Below, in pieces: positions 30,225 to 40,508 of a DNA stretch of 64,000 bases. Position numbers and translations under genes: made by a program. Each line of letters starts with the position of its first letter. Position 1 is the first letter of the stretch. The notes below the pieces were generated by a model. The model saw only the letters and a list, made by a program, of their open reading frames with translations, did no database searches and was not told the DNA's origin. Source of the DNA: Xestospongia muta (lineage: Eukaryota > Porifera > Demospongiae > Haplosclerida > Petrosiidae); contig OY848930.1 of assembly GCA_963693285.1 (NCBI GenBank), positions 2,232,001 to 2,296,000 on the forward strand, given 5' to 3'.

Positions 30225-32510
30225 CAGTCTGATGAGTTATCCCATCTAATGTGTCATAATGTAACTCACGTGTTTCTGTGTCCTAATGTAACAATCCCAT
30301 CTACTGTGTCCTAATGTAACTCACTTGTATACTGTGTCCTAATGTAACACTACTGTGTCATAATGTAACTCACGTGTCTACTGTGTCCTAATGTAACAAT
30401 CCCATCTACTGTGTCCTAATGTAACTCACTTGTATACTGTGTCCTAATGTAACACTACTGTGTCATAATGTAACTCACCTGTCTACTGTGTCCTAATGTA
30501 ACAGTCCAATCTACTGTGTCATAATGTAACTCACTTGTCTACTGTGTCTTCATATAACAGTCCCATCTACTGTGTCATAATGTAACTCCCTGTCAACTGT
30601 GTCATATTGTAACAGTCCCATCTACTGTGTCCTATTGTATATCACCTGTATACTGTGTCCTAACGTAACACTACTGTGTCATAACGTAACTCACCTGTCT
30701 ACTGTGTCCAAATGTAACAGTCCAATCTACTGTGTCATAAGGTAACTCACCTGTCTACTGTGTCCTCATGTAACAGTCCCATCTACTGTGTCCTAATGTA
30801 ACTCACTTGTATACTGTGTCCTAATGTAACTCACTTGTATACTGTGTCCTAATGTAACACTACTGTGTCATAATGTAACTCACCTGTCTACTGTGTCCTA
30901 ATGTAACAGTCCAATCTACTGTGTCATAATGTAACTCACCTGTCTACTGTGTCCTCATGTAACAGTCCCATCTACTGTGTCCTAATGTAAATCACCTGTC
31001 TACTGTGTCTTAATGTAACACTACTGTGTCATAACGTAACTCACCTGTCTACTGCGTCATATTGTAAAAGTCCCATCTACTGTGTCCTAATGTATATCAC
31101 CTATATACTGTGTCCTAATGTAACACTTCTGTGTCATAACGTAACTCACCTGTCTACTGTGTCCAAATGTAACAGTCCAATCTACTGTGTCATAACGTAA
31201 CTCACCTGTCTACTGTGTCCTCATGTAACAGTCCAATCTACTGTGTCCTAATGTAAATCACCTGTCTACTGTGTCCTAATGTAACACTACTGTGTCATAA
31301 CGTAACTCCTTGTCAACTGTGTCATATTGTAACAGTCCCATCTACTGTGTCCTATTGTATATCACCTGTATACTGTGTCCTAATGTAACACTACTGTGTC
31401 ATAACGTAACTCACCTGTCTACTGTGTCCTCATGTAACAGTCCCATTTACTGTGTCCTAATGTAACTCACTTGTATACTGTGTCCTAATGTAACTCACTT
31501 GTCTACTGTGTCCTAATGTAACACTACTGTGTCATAATGTAACTCACCTGTCTACTGTGTCCTAATGTAACAGTCCAATCTACTGTGTCATAACGTAACT
31601 CACCTGTTTACTGTGTCCTCATGTAACAGTCCCATCTACTGTGTCCTAATGTAAATCACCTGTCTACTGTGTCCTAAGGTAACACTACTGTGTCATAATG
31701 TAACTCCCTGTCAAACAGTCCCATCTACTGTGTCCTAATATCACCTGTATACTGTGTCCTAATGTAACACTACTGTGTCATAACATAACTCACCTGTCTA
31801 CTGTGTCCTCATGTAACAGTCCCATCTACTGTGTTCTAATGTAAATAACCTGTCTACTTTGTCATAACGTAACTCACCTGTCTACTGTGTCCTAATGTAA
31901 CAGTCCAATCTACTGTGTCCTAATGTAAATCACCTGTCTACTGTGTCCTAATGTAACACTACTGTGTCATAATGTAACTCCCTGTCAACTGTGTCGTATT
32001 GTAACAGTCCCATCTACTGTGTCCTAATGTATATCACCTGTATACTGTGTCCTAATGTAACACTACTGTGTCATAACGTAACTCACCTGTCTACTGTGTC
32101 CAAATGTAACAGTATAATCTACTGTGTCCTAATGTAAATCACTTGTCTACTGTGTCCTAATGTAACACTACTGTGTCATAATGTAACTCACCTGTCTACT
32201 GTGTCCTAATATAACAGTCCAATCTACTGTGTCATAATGTAACTCACCTGTCTACTGTGTCCTAATGTAACTCTACTGTGTCATAACATAACTCACCTGT
32301 CTGTGTCCTAATGTAACAGTCCAATCTACTGTGTCATAACGTAACTCCATGTCTACTGTGTCCAAATGTAACAGTCCCATCTACTGTGTCATAATGTAAC
32401 TCCCTGTCTACTGTGTCATATTGTAACAGTCCCATCTACTGTGTCCTAATGTAACACTACTGTGTCATAATGTAACTCACCTGTCTACTGCGTCCTAATG
32501 TAACAGTTCC
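30225..32510. repeat. 28-bp minisatellite array 2 with dimeric higher-order structure
   Basis: About 2.3 kb of alternating units, one ending in AACAGTCCCAT or AACAGTCCAAT and one in AACTCACCTGT, both built on CTACTGTGTCCTAATGTAA. Shortened monomers (AACACTACTGTGTC) recur. The monomer is the same length as, and clearly related to, that of array 1. Confidence 0.95.
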
Positions 32511-32514
32511 AGAG

Positions 32515-32750
32515 AATTTTATTTTGAGCATGATAGGCCATTAAAAATATATTTTGAGCATATTAGGCCATTAAAAATTTTATTTTGAGCATGATAGGCC
32601 ATTAAAAATATTTAAGCATATTAGGCCATTAAAAATATATTTTGAGCATAATAGGCCATTAAAAATATTTTTGAGCATATTAGGCCATTAAAAATATTTT
32701 AAAGCATATTAGGCCATTAAAAATATATTTTGAGCATATTAGGCCATTAA
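32515..32750. repeat. About eight copies of a 30-bp repeat
   Basis: TTTTGAGCATATTAGGCCAT plus a TAAAAATATA spacer, repeated tandemly and ending exactly at the left arm of the inverted-repeat element at 32747. Confidence 0.93.
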
Positions 32751-32884
32751 AAAAGAATGAGAGGTGGTAGGGTGGGGGGACGGCAATACAGTACCACCTC
32801 CACGTGGTGTCGTCTGGAGCATCATAGGTGTGCTAACTATGATGTACTAAGAGTACTGTTGATCCTCGGCTCATTCTTTTTTAA
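32747..32884. mobile_element. 138-bp TTAA-flanked inverted-repeat element with nested hairpins
   Basis: TTAA (32747-32750) plus AAAAGAATGAG (32751-32761) is mirrored perfectly by CTCATTCTTTT (32870-32880) plus TTAA (32881-32884), a 15-base perfect inverted repeat. Inside are a 9-bp stem GAGGTGGTA/TACCACCTC (32761-32769 with 32792-32800), an 8-bp stem CATCATAG/CTATGATG (32820-32827 with 32837-32844, 9-base loop) and a small TACT/AGTA hairpin (32845-32855). The TTAA ends would fit a piggyBac-type target duplication in a MITE. Alternatively the T6 run after the right arm could be a Pol III terminator of a structured RNA. No tRNA, hammerhead or 5S signature is seen. Confidence 0.55.
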
Positions 32885-33463
32885 ACTGTATAAATATAGT
32901 AGCACATTATTAGTAGATTTTAGAGTTTGAAAGTGTTGTAGCAAAAGGTTCCATCAATAACATACCATATGTGGCCAGCCTCACAACTTTAGTGATATTT
33001 TACAATTACACTAAAGCCTTCTTTTAATTGGTTTGCTTTTTTGTCCTTTTTTAATAGTTTGTATAGCTTCTGTTATAATTGGAGAATGCATGTCCAAATG
33101 CTTGTTAATAATATGTTGTGTATTTATGAGACAAACCTGAGTTTTGGGATATTTAAACACTATTTCAAAGTATGTTAAATAATTAAAACCATATTGATTC
33201 AAATGTCAAATTCTACCTGAATGGAGTATATATATTATATGTATAAATGTAATATAGTACTAGTACTTCTTATAATATTTTACCAAATGAGGTTACGTCT
33301 CAAAGCTGGTGGTGATGAGTTATGACAGTAGTGCAATAAATTTTGACTACATCAGCAAGTTTTCATAAAAGGTACAATAACTTTTCCTTGTATAATAGAT
33401 TAGTAATAATAATATAATGATACATTCTTTCATAATATATTTAATACATTCTTTCTTTGTTAG
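32885..33463. other. Non-coding AT-rich stretch
   Basis: No gene or repeat recognised between the inverted-repeat element and the ZU5-like remnant. Confidence 0.5.
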
Positions 33464-33826
33464 GATTAGTGAAATTGTTAAAGAGCACAAGCTATCCCTA
33501 GATGTATATGGTTTAACACTTGTTATTCCTATTGAGGTCATCACACCAACAGATTCTCTATATGAAGTAACTGCTTAAGATGTGTGTCGTACAATGTACA
33601 ATAAGTTTTCTGAAGGTAACAAACTTATCAGTACTGTTTGTGATTCACATCTATATCCAGGTCCTTTGATTTCATCAAACTAATTGCTGTTTATTTAGAG
33701 CACTGTGTTCATATAATTGATAAGAAGCAGTCATGATATCTGACTTGTTGTTGCTAAATCAGCACATTGCCTTGAGACCTCTAGATAATGCTTATACAAG
33801 TAGTTTACGTCAGCAACTTTTTTTAA
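33464..33826 (+). pseudogene. Decayed exons, possibly of a ZU5-domain gene
   Basis: Exon-like segment 33464-33615 (acceptor CTTTGTTAG, donor GGTAAC) reads ISEIVKEHKLSLDVYGLTLV, then IPIEVITPTDSLYEVTA, an in-frame TAA, and DVCRTMYNKFSEG. Segment 33699-33826 (acceptor TTTATTTAG, donor AAGGTAAAT) reads EHCVHIIDKKQS, a stop, then in shifted frames VVAKSAH and LRPLDNAYTSSLRQQ. The LSLDVYGLTLVIP pattern resembles the opening of ZU5 domains (hydrophobic strand then IPxGA), and the HCVHI block resembles a later ZU5 strand. Family assignment is tentative; the stops and shifts are directly visible. Confidence 0.35.
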
Positions 33827-35230
33827 GGTAAATTTAAATTATGAGTACATGTACAAGATTATGAGGACAACCTATAGTCTACAATACACAAATTTGTTAT
33901 ATTAAATTCGTAGTAATGTTATGATTAGCCTGCCTGGTGTACAAAATTATTTTTGAGTTATTGGATTCATAATTGTCAAATACTTAGCTGTGCAGCTTTC
34001 AAGTGGGACTTGTATCCTCTCCCTCATTTGTAAGACTATAAGCTCCTCTATGCTTTAGTGAATAAAATGTGCAGACAAAGTCTAATATTTTATTCCAGAA
34101 CCTTTTTCAGGCACTCAAGAGATTTTAAACCTTGTCATTACAATGTAGTCAATTCATTATATTTATTGTTCATTTCTATGTAGACAAAAGACGTACCATA
34201 AAGAAAAGGAGATTGTCTAGTACTGATAACAAATTCTAAAACAAGTGAAGAAAATATGTTACTTGTCATGTAAGACATAACAATGTGTCAACTACTTTAA
34301 TATTATTTTGTTTATTATTGTTCAATTCTGTTTGAACATTTGAAACATTAAGACAATTAGTTGTGTAATAATATTCATTGTATAAATCCAATTACCTATA
34401 AGCTTATAGCTCAGAATATACATGTGCAGAGATGCCTAAACTTTGTATTGCAAGTGTCATGCAAATACAAGTATGCTTTGAGGAACATTGTTTAACTGGT
34501 GTGAAGTAGATACTATGTTTACTATGAATGTATTTGCTTGCCTCACAGCTTAAGTGTAGAGATATTAGACCCAAGTAAATGTTGTGACTAGTGCAGAAAT
34601 AGCTTGTGTGGTATGAACACTCTGAAATTATATGAAACATATAAGTCTTTGCTATCTATTATTAAATTATATCAGTTTTTTCAGTTGCTATGTTTTTCCA
34701 TTAACTTTACCATCATCAAAACGTTGTATAAAAGAGATATATATTGACAAGGACAAAGTCTGTTCAATATCATAGATGTTTGTTACCATTTGCTTTCTTA
34801 CTGTTTTCTAGGCTGACTTTCAGTAGCCTGGCTAATAAACCATACTACAGTGTTTTACCATAGCAATATGAGAAAATGGCCAAAGGAAATGTGTCTTTTA
34901 CTTCATTAGACAATCTAAGCACGTTTCAACTTACTATGTTACATTTATTAGACCATTATAGAACCTTGTTATTTTATATGCCTTTTGTCTCTTCATCATG
35001 ATATTTACAATGCAGCATTCAGCAAATTTCTTTTCACAACTATAAGTATTCATAATGTTAGTCTTCAAGTGTGAAGGAGGAATTAATCACTTCAATGTGC
35101 TGTAGTTTTCTGTTGAATTATGTAAAATGCATTTGTTAATACTTTCTATGTTTCTACAATATTCATATATTGTATAATAGAATTTAGTATCCTTCCTATT
35201 AATCACAAGAATGTCCATTTGTTAATTATA
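33827..35230. other. Non-coding stretch
   Basis: AT-rich with no recognised gene, RNA or tandem repeat. Confidence 0.5.
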
Positions 35231-35231
35231 T

Positions 35232-35456
35232 GTGGTTCATAACTTAGGCTTTTCTACATTTCCTTTTGTTTTTACTGCTGACATTGCTAGATACATGAAG
35301 GATGTACTTAGCAGCAAAGGGATTACATTTATCTGCATTCTTGTACTTGTCATAATCTTATATTTCTTAGATATTTTAAAGAGCCCTCCTGATGAACATG
35401 ATCTGCTTAAAATACTGGCTGATACATGTTGTAGTTGGTCTCCTTATGTTGCATGA
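35232..35456 (+). other. 74-codon open frame with one predicted membrane segment
   Basis: The frame contains DIARYMKDVLSSKGITFIC followed by a hydrophobic ILVLVIILYFLDIL stretch and SPPDEHDLLKILADTCCSW. No family recognised and no splice context established. It may be a remnant downstream of the ZU5-like exons or chance. Confidence 0.2.
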
Positions 35457-36117
35457 TGTCCTGTCAGCTCATTGAAGTCATCTTCCCTTGAACTAGTTTA
35501 TGATTCGGATGATAAAATTACCTCTGACTTACCTGATGAAAATAGAAATGAGGCTGCTACAGGTTCACAAAGAATATATATATTCTCTCTTTCTCTTTTG
35601 AAGCTTAACAATAAGGCACAGTGATAACACTGGCACAGATTGTAGCATACTTTTACTGTATCGCACATGGATTTAAGATCTAAGTCACTAGTCACTAAGA
35701 CAACTACAAGTCCACATTAAATACAAAAGTTACTAATCATATAGTCTATAGATCTACTATTAATCATAGATGTTGTGTACCATATTATTGACTGTGATCA
35801 CTTTAAATGTTTTTTGTTGTATCTGTTGTGATAAGCAGTCACATGGTGAGAAATGATCTGGACAATATTTGTAATCATTATTGTCAAGTAATCTGTCACT
35901 AGATGTATGCAAACATACATTGTTACAATAGGGAATGTAACTTCCTTATCAGCTAATAAAAACACAATTAATGGAATATTGTAGCACTTGATTAAAAAAA
36001 TTGTAAAGTATTATTATTGTTACTACACTACTATTATATATATGACATGATTAATATGAGTGACATTTAATCAGCAACTGTTGTCAGATTTAGCAGCACT
36101 ATTTATAGTCATCATTT
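35457..36117. other. Non-coding stretch
   Basis: Nothing recognised on either strand. Confidence 0.5.
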
Positions 36118-36777
36118 TCAAGCAACAGTGATTCTCATATTGTACTCATTCGACAATACTGATGTTGTGGCAGGTTTACTTTCGACACTGGGAGATCCTG
36201 GACGTGCTGAAGGAAAGTCAAAATCATCAGAACGTGAAGGTGGTGGTGGTATCTTGAATATTTTCTTGACTTTTGCAATTGGTTTTTCCAAATGAGACTT
36301 TAACAGTATAATACCACAGAATACAACAAATGACAAAAGATGTTAAAATGATACTTAAAACTTGTCGTTTGGATTTTTCAGAGGTTTGTAGGTTCACATG
36401 AACCATTAACATAAGGTTGAGAATGAAAAATTCTTCTATACAAAGCAAAGGGAAATGTTGATATAGATGTAATAACAATTAAAAAAGATGTTAACATATC
36501 CAAGCTTACATTATCATCAGTATCTAGAGATACAATTAGTGCTAAGATAACACAAACTAATAGTAAAAATCGAGTCCAAAAACGACACTTGTACTTTTAT
36601 AAACCTCCATATGAATCAAAGAAAGGCTTCGTATTTGTTGACAACTTTTGGCAGCAGCACATGTACTTTGATAGAGCTCCTTCAAATAATGGTATAGTGA
36701 GAAGGTATAAGGTGTATGGAATGGTTAGTAAAATGAGTACAGCCAATGAGAACAGGAACAATGGTATATGACAACCT
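36118..36777 (-). pseudogene. C-terminal end of a multi-TM membrane protein, disrupted
   Basis: Reading the minus strand from 36777: a hydrophobic PLFLFSLAVLILLTIPYTLY segment, a cysteine triplet (MCCCQK), then KPFFDSYGGL, TAA, KYKCRFWTRFLLLVCVILAL, then DMLTSFLIVITSIS. After a frame change comes EEFFILNLMLMVHVNL, then QVLSIILTSFVICCILW. After a second change comes a Pro/Ser-rich cytoplasmic tail (KIFKIPPPPSRSDDFDFPSA) ending MRITVA-TGA. The order PFFDxYxGxYKxKxRFWxxLLLLVR / W..NFLE.SFFLNL is, from memory, that of the C-terminal membrane region shared by large invertebrate multi-domain receptors common in sponges and cnidarians. One in-frame stop and two frameshifts mark it as a pseudogene fragment. 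Confidence 0.5.
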
Positions 36778-36879
36778 CCTACATATTGAATATTAGCATC
36801 AATAGTCCGTGGTACCCTTTTGACAATCGCAATGGTCCCCTCCTGGCCTATAGGTGCAGGCTACATGTAATAAAAGAGT

Positions 36880-37320
36880 AAGTGTAGCCCTTCCAAACAC
36901 AAGGGGGAACCCTTGGTAACAAAAACATGGAAACCCAAGGAAAACCCTTGATAACAATAAAATTTTCCAAACACAAGGGAGGAGGACAAAAAATCTTCCA
37001 AACCCGAGGGGAGACCCTTAATAACAAAAAAATCTTCCAAACACAAGGGGGCCCTTGGGTAACAAAAAAACTGGAAACCCAAGGGGGGACCTTGGTGAAG
37101 AAAAATCTTCCAAACACAAGGAGGGAATCTTGGGTGACAAAACTCTGGAAAGTCAGGCAGAACCTTTATAACAAAAAATCTTCCAAACACAAGGGGGCCC
37201 TTGGGTTTAGGGCCAAGGGGGGACCTTGGTGAAGAAAATCTTCCAAACCAAAGGGGGGACCTTTGGTGAAGAAAATTCTTCCAAAAACAAGGGGGACTTT
37301 TGGTGATGAAAAATCTTCTT
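36880..37320. repeat. Second block of the 38-bp minisatellite family
   Basis: About a dozen units with ACAAGGGGGxCCCTTGGGT and AAAAATCTTCCAAACACAAG, clearly the same family as 18900-20400. It ends immediately before the duplicated SNRNP25 exon. Confidence 0.92.
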
Positions 37321-37808
37321 AATTCTCTCTTTTACAGTTATGGTATTAGTAATAATGATGAACTCACTTTTGTAAAAAGCTAAAAATAAAGAATATCCTT
37401 CAACAAGAAGACAACACTATTAGAGTCAAGGAAGAGGAAGAAAAATGACAAGAAGTATGTTATTAACTCATTGAACAGAAATATAACTGATAAAAGAAGT
37501 AACAAAAATCTGTAAGGCCGAATCTCCAAATTTAAACCCACACTGCCAAAACAAATAAAGAATTATTTTGCTATTAAGTATAATTATGATTTTTTAGCAA
37601 TGAAAGACATCAAAATATATAATATAGTGAGTGTTATCAGACTATATATATAATTTTAAGAGGAATTTGAACATGGACATGACTGGTATGATGGACAGAG
37701 CCATTTGTCTATAATTAATAAGTATACTCTACATCTTTAACTTGATTCAACATCACCAGATTCAAGGACAATAGCATCCTCAATGCTGATGTATTCTGGA
37801 CGCTGTAA
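37321..37808 (+). pseudogene. Partial duplicate of SNRNP25 (last exon and 3' flank)
   Basis: Nearly identical to about 17948-18436: it retains the TTTTACAG acceptor, and exon 4 starts at 37338 (TATGGTATTAGTAATAATGA...). A base lost in the AAAAGGCTAAAG region changes the frame so that TAA follows after KS, and further substitutions are seen. The original 3' UTR with CAAATAAAG also came along. No other SNRNP25 exon is nearby. Confidence 0.9.
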
Positions 37809-37823
37809 CGAAACCACCTAGTC

Positions 37824-37860
37824 AGCCCCTCCCCTTCTTTTCTCTGCTGGGGGAGGGGCT
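37824..37860. promoter_or_regulatory. GC-rich hairpin / GC-box pair upstream of the ankyrin-kinase gene
   Basis: AGCCCCTCCCC (37824-37834) is mirrored perfectly by GGGGAGGGGCT (37850-37860) around a 15-base loop, 138 bases before the ATG. CCTCCCC words are typical GC-box/KLF-type sites. A promoter role is inferred from position. Confidence 0.35.
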
Positions 37861-37998
37861 AGCTAAACGAGAACTTTAGTTGGATAGCAATTAGTCATGC
37901 TTCAAGTTTTTACTGTTATTCAATTGACGAGAAGGGTTGAATATTGAATGTGTCGTACGTAGGGCTGGGGATTTTTGATCTAAGTAGGTCTTGTATCA

Positions 37999-40470
37999 AT
38001 GTATTCAGCAGGACCAGCACCTTCGCCTTGGAAGTCTCAAAAAGCAGTAAGTGTTAACCTAAACCCTAAACCAAACCTAACATTATTAACTCTATGAGAC
38101 AGTGATGTCATTGTATTGATGACATCACCTATAAACTAGGGCTGTGCCTATTGTTCCCATAAACTTGCCCATTATTCTATTCAGAATTTCCTAAATATTT
38201 CCCCTATTATTCTTGGAATTTTACCGATTATTCTTTGAAAAAAAAACAACCTTACTTAAAATCTCAATTATTAAATTGTAACATGAGTGATACTTCAATG
38301 AAATCCTCAAGGGCACTTGTTTGACCATCAGAAAGAGTTTTTAAGAGAAAATGCTCTTTCCACACTAGCCGATGATAGTTGTACAGTTGCTACTTTGGCA
38401 GCAACTGCAGATGTGGTTTACTTCAGTCACCACTTTTGCAACATGGTAAACTTTAACCCAATTATTCTGTAATTTTTTTTATTCTGGGTAAGCCCCTATT
38501 ATTCTTTCTTTTATTCCTGAATAATAGGCACAAGCCAACTATAAACCCTAAACCAAACCTAACTCTATGACACATAGTGATGTCATCATAGGACATATTG
38601 TTACATCATCAGTCAAGTTAAACCAAGAAATACCCTAAAGTTTACTATTATTCTGGACAAACTAGAGATCAAATCACATTTAATGTAGCCTATTACTGCA
38701 TGAGGCAAACCCTGTGTGTCCACATATTCCTAGTTATACAGCAGAGTATTGCTATCTATGATTACACATATTAGGATTGACTGCCAATTTGTCATGTAGA
38801 AAGTCTATTGTTTTAGGGGGTGTTGTTTACATTTAAACATATCAAAGTGTGGGAATCCCACCAGGCAAATGGCTACTGACTACAAGTTATAGTTAATGAT
38901 TTTTTATAGAATGCATTGTTGTTGAAAGGAGCAGCTAATGGACATGTAGATGATGTCAAAAGAGCCATTTCAGAAGGAGCTGATGTCAATGTTCATGACT
39001 CATTCTATAATGTAAGTTAGTAATTCTTATTAAACATTCCTTATGCTAGTGATAACTGGACACTTGAGGGAGAAGTAAGACAATAGATGTTTTGACAGAT
39101 TGATCAGCTATCTATCTTTTAATGGTTGTATTATACATGTGTTTGAGATTCAATTTATGCAAAGGCAAATTGTGAACATGAAATCAATGCAAAAATTAAG
39201 TTTGCATATATAGCATGCGGGAAGCAATATGGTAATCCACTTTAATTATAACTGAATTATGAATTTCTATATAATTATATTATAGAGTCCATGTACTAAT
39301 AAATGACTCAAACCTTACCAACTATATTATTTTAAATGTATTCATAACTAGAACTTGTGGCTATCATCAGTATGTGGCAAACTAGCTAGTGATTTAAGAT
39401 TTATGAATAATTGATTTGTTGAAACTTACTATAGTTTCAAAGAACACCATTGCATTGGGCAGCTTTCAAGGGTCATGTCGATGTTATGTCTGAAGTAATA
39501 GCTCAGGGAGCAGATATTGAATCTACTAATGATGTAAGTACATACAGTCGCTACTGATTAGTTTCACATGTACAAATAATACTGTGGAACCTCCACATTA
39601 ATGGCAATCCCTATAGTGGACATATTTCTTTATACCACATTAAGCTCAAAATGATAAGTTTTTATAATAGTTATAATACTCAATAGCTCTTCTCAGTACA
39701 GATACCTCCATATATTATCTAATAGACAGTTTCTTTGTCCCAATTAATAATTAATAATATAAATTCATCTTGAATAATGGACAGTGGACTTAGTATGTGT
39801 AATCTATGGTTTCATAAAAGGTTGTTGACAATTTTTCTTATTTAAAGTACTTTGTTAAACTTAATTTGTCTATGGAAGAGATCCATTAGTTGATTTAAAA
39901 TAAGAGGTGATCGTTAAAGGAAGTTATCATTGCAAACGTATTTGTGAATATTTTGTTCCAACCTCTAAGGTAGGGACATCTCTCTATAAAGGACATTTAC
40001 ACATGTCCCAATAGTGTCTGCTATTTGGAGGTTCCATTGTACTACTTTAGCTTGATTAAACAAATACTTGATAGCTGAAAAATTCAATGTTAAATGTTGT
40101 GTTTAAACACAAGAATTTGTGGTGTTTCTGTCCATGTCTACATGAGTATCAATCTGTGTACATGTTTTAATTGATTAATATATCTCTCTTCCTTGAGATG
40201 GTATAGTCTCTCTTTTATATATACTTAATAATTTCTTGTGTATTTATGTAGGATAAATCCACTCCTCTGCATCTTGCAGCTGCCTATAATCATCCTGAAG
40301 CTTGTAGATTTCTTGTACGTTCTGGAGCAAATCCCAATCCTGTTGATGCTGTGAGTGTATACATTGATTATTTAAAATTCACTGTGAATACAGTATAGTA
40401 GTAGTCAACCTATTGTGGTTTTAGAGTGGCAATTGATTGTTTGTTGTCTCTTCAGTTTGTTTACTTAAAC

Positions 40471-40508
<38 letters not shown>

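Noticed and set aside
27420..32510. Regular repeats that might be mistaken for a CRISPR array
   Set aside because: Units are contiguous 28-bp minisatellite monomers with no unique spacers, in an animal genome.
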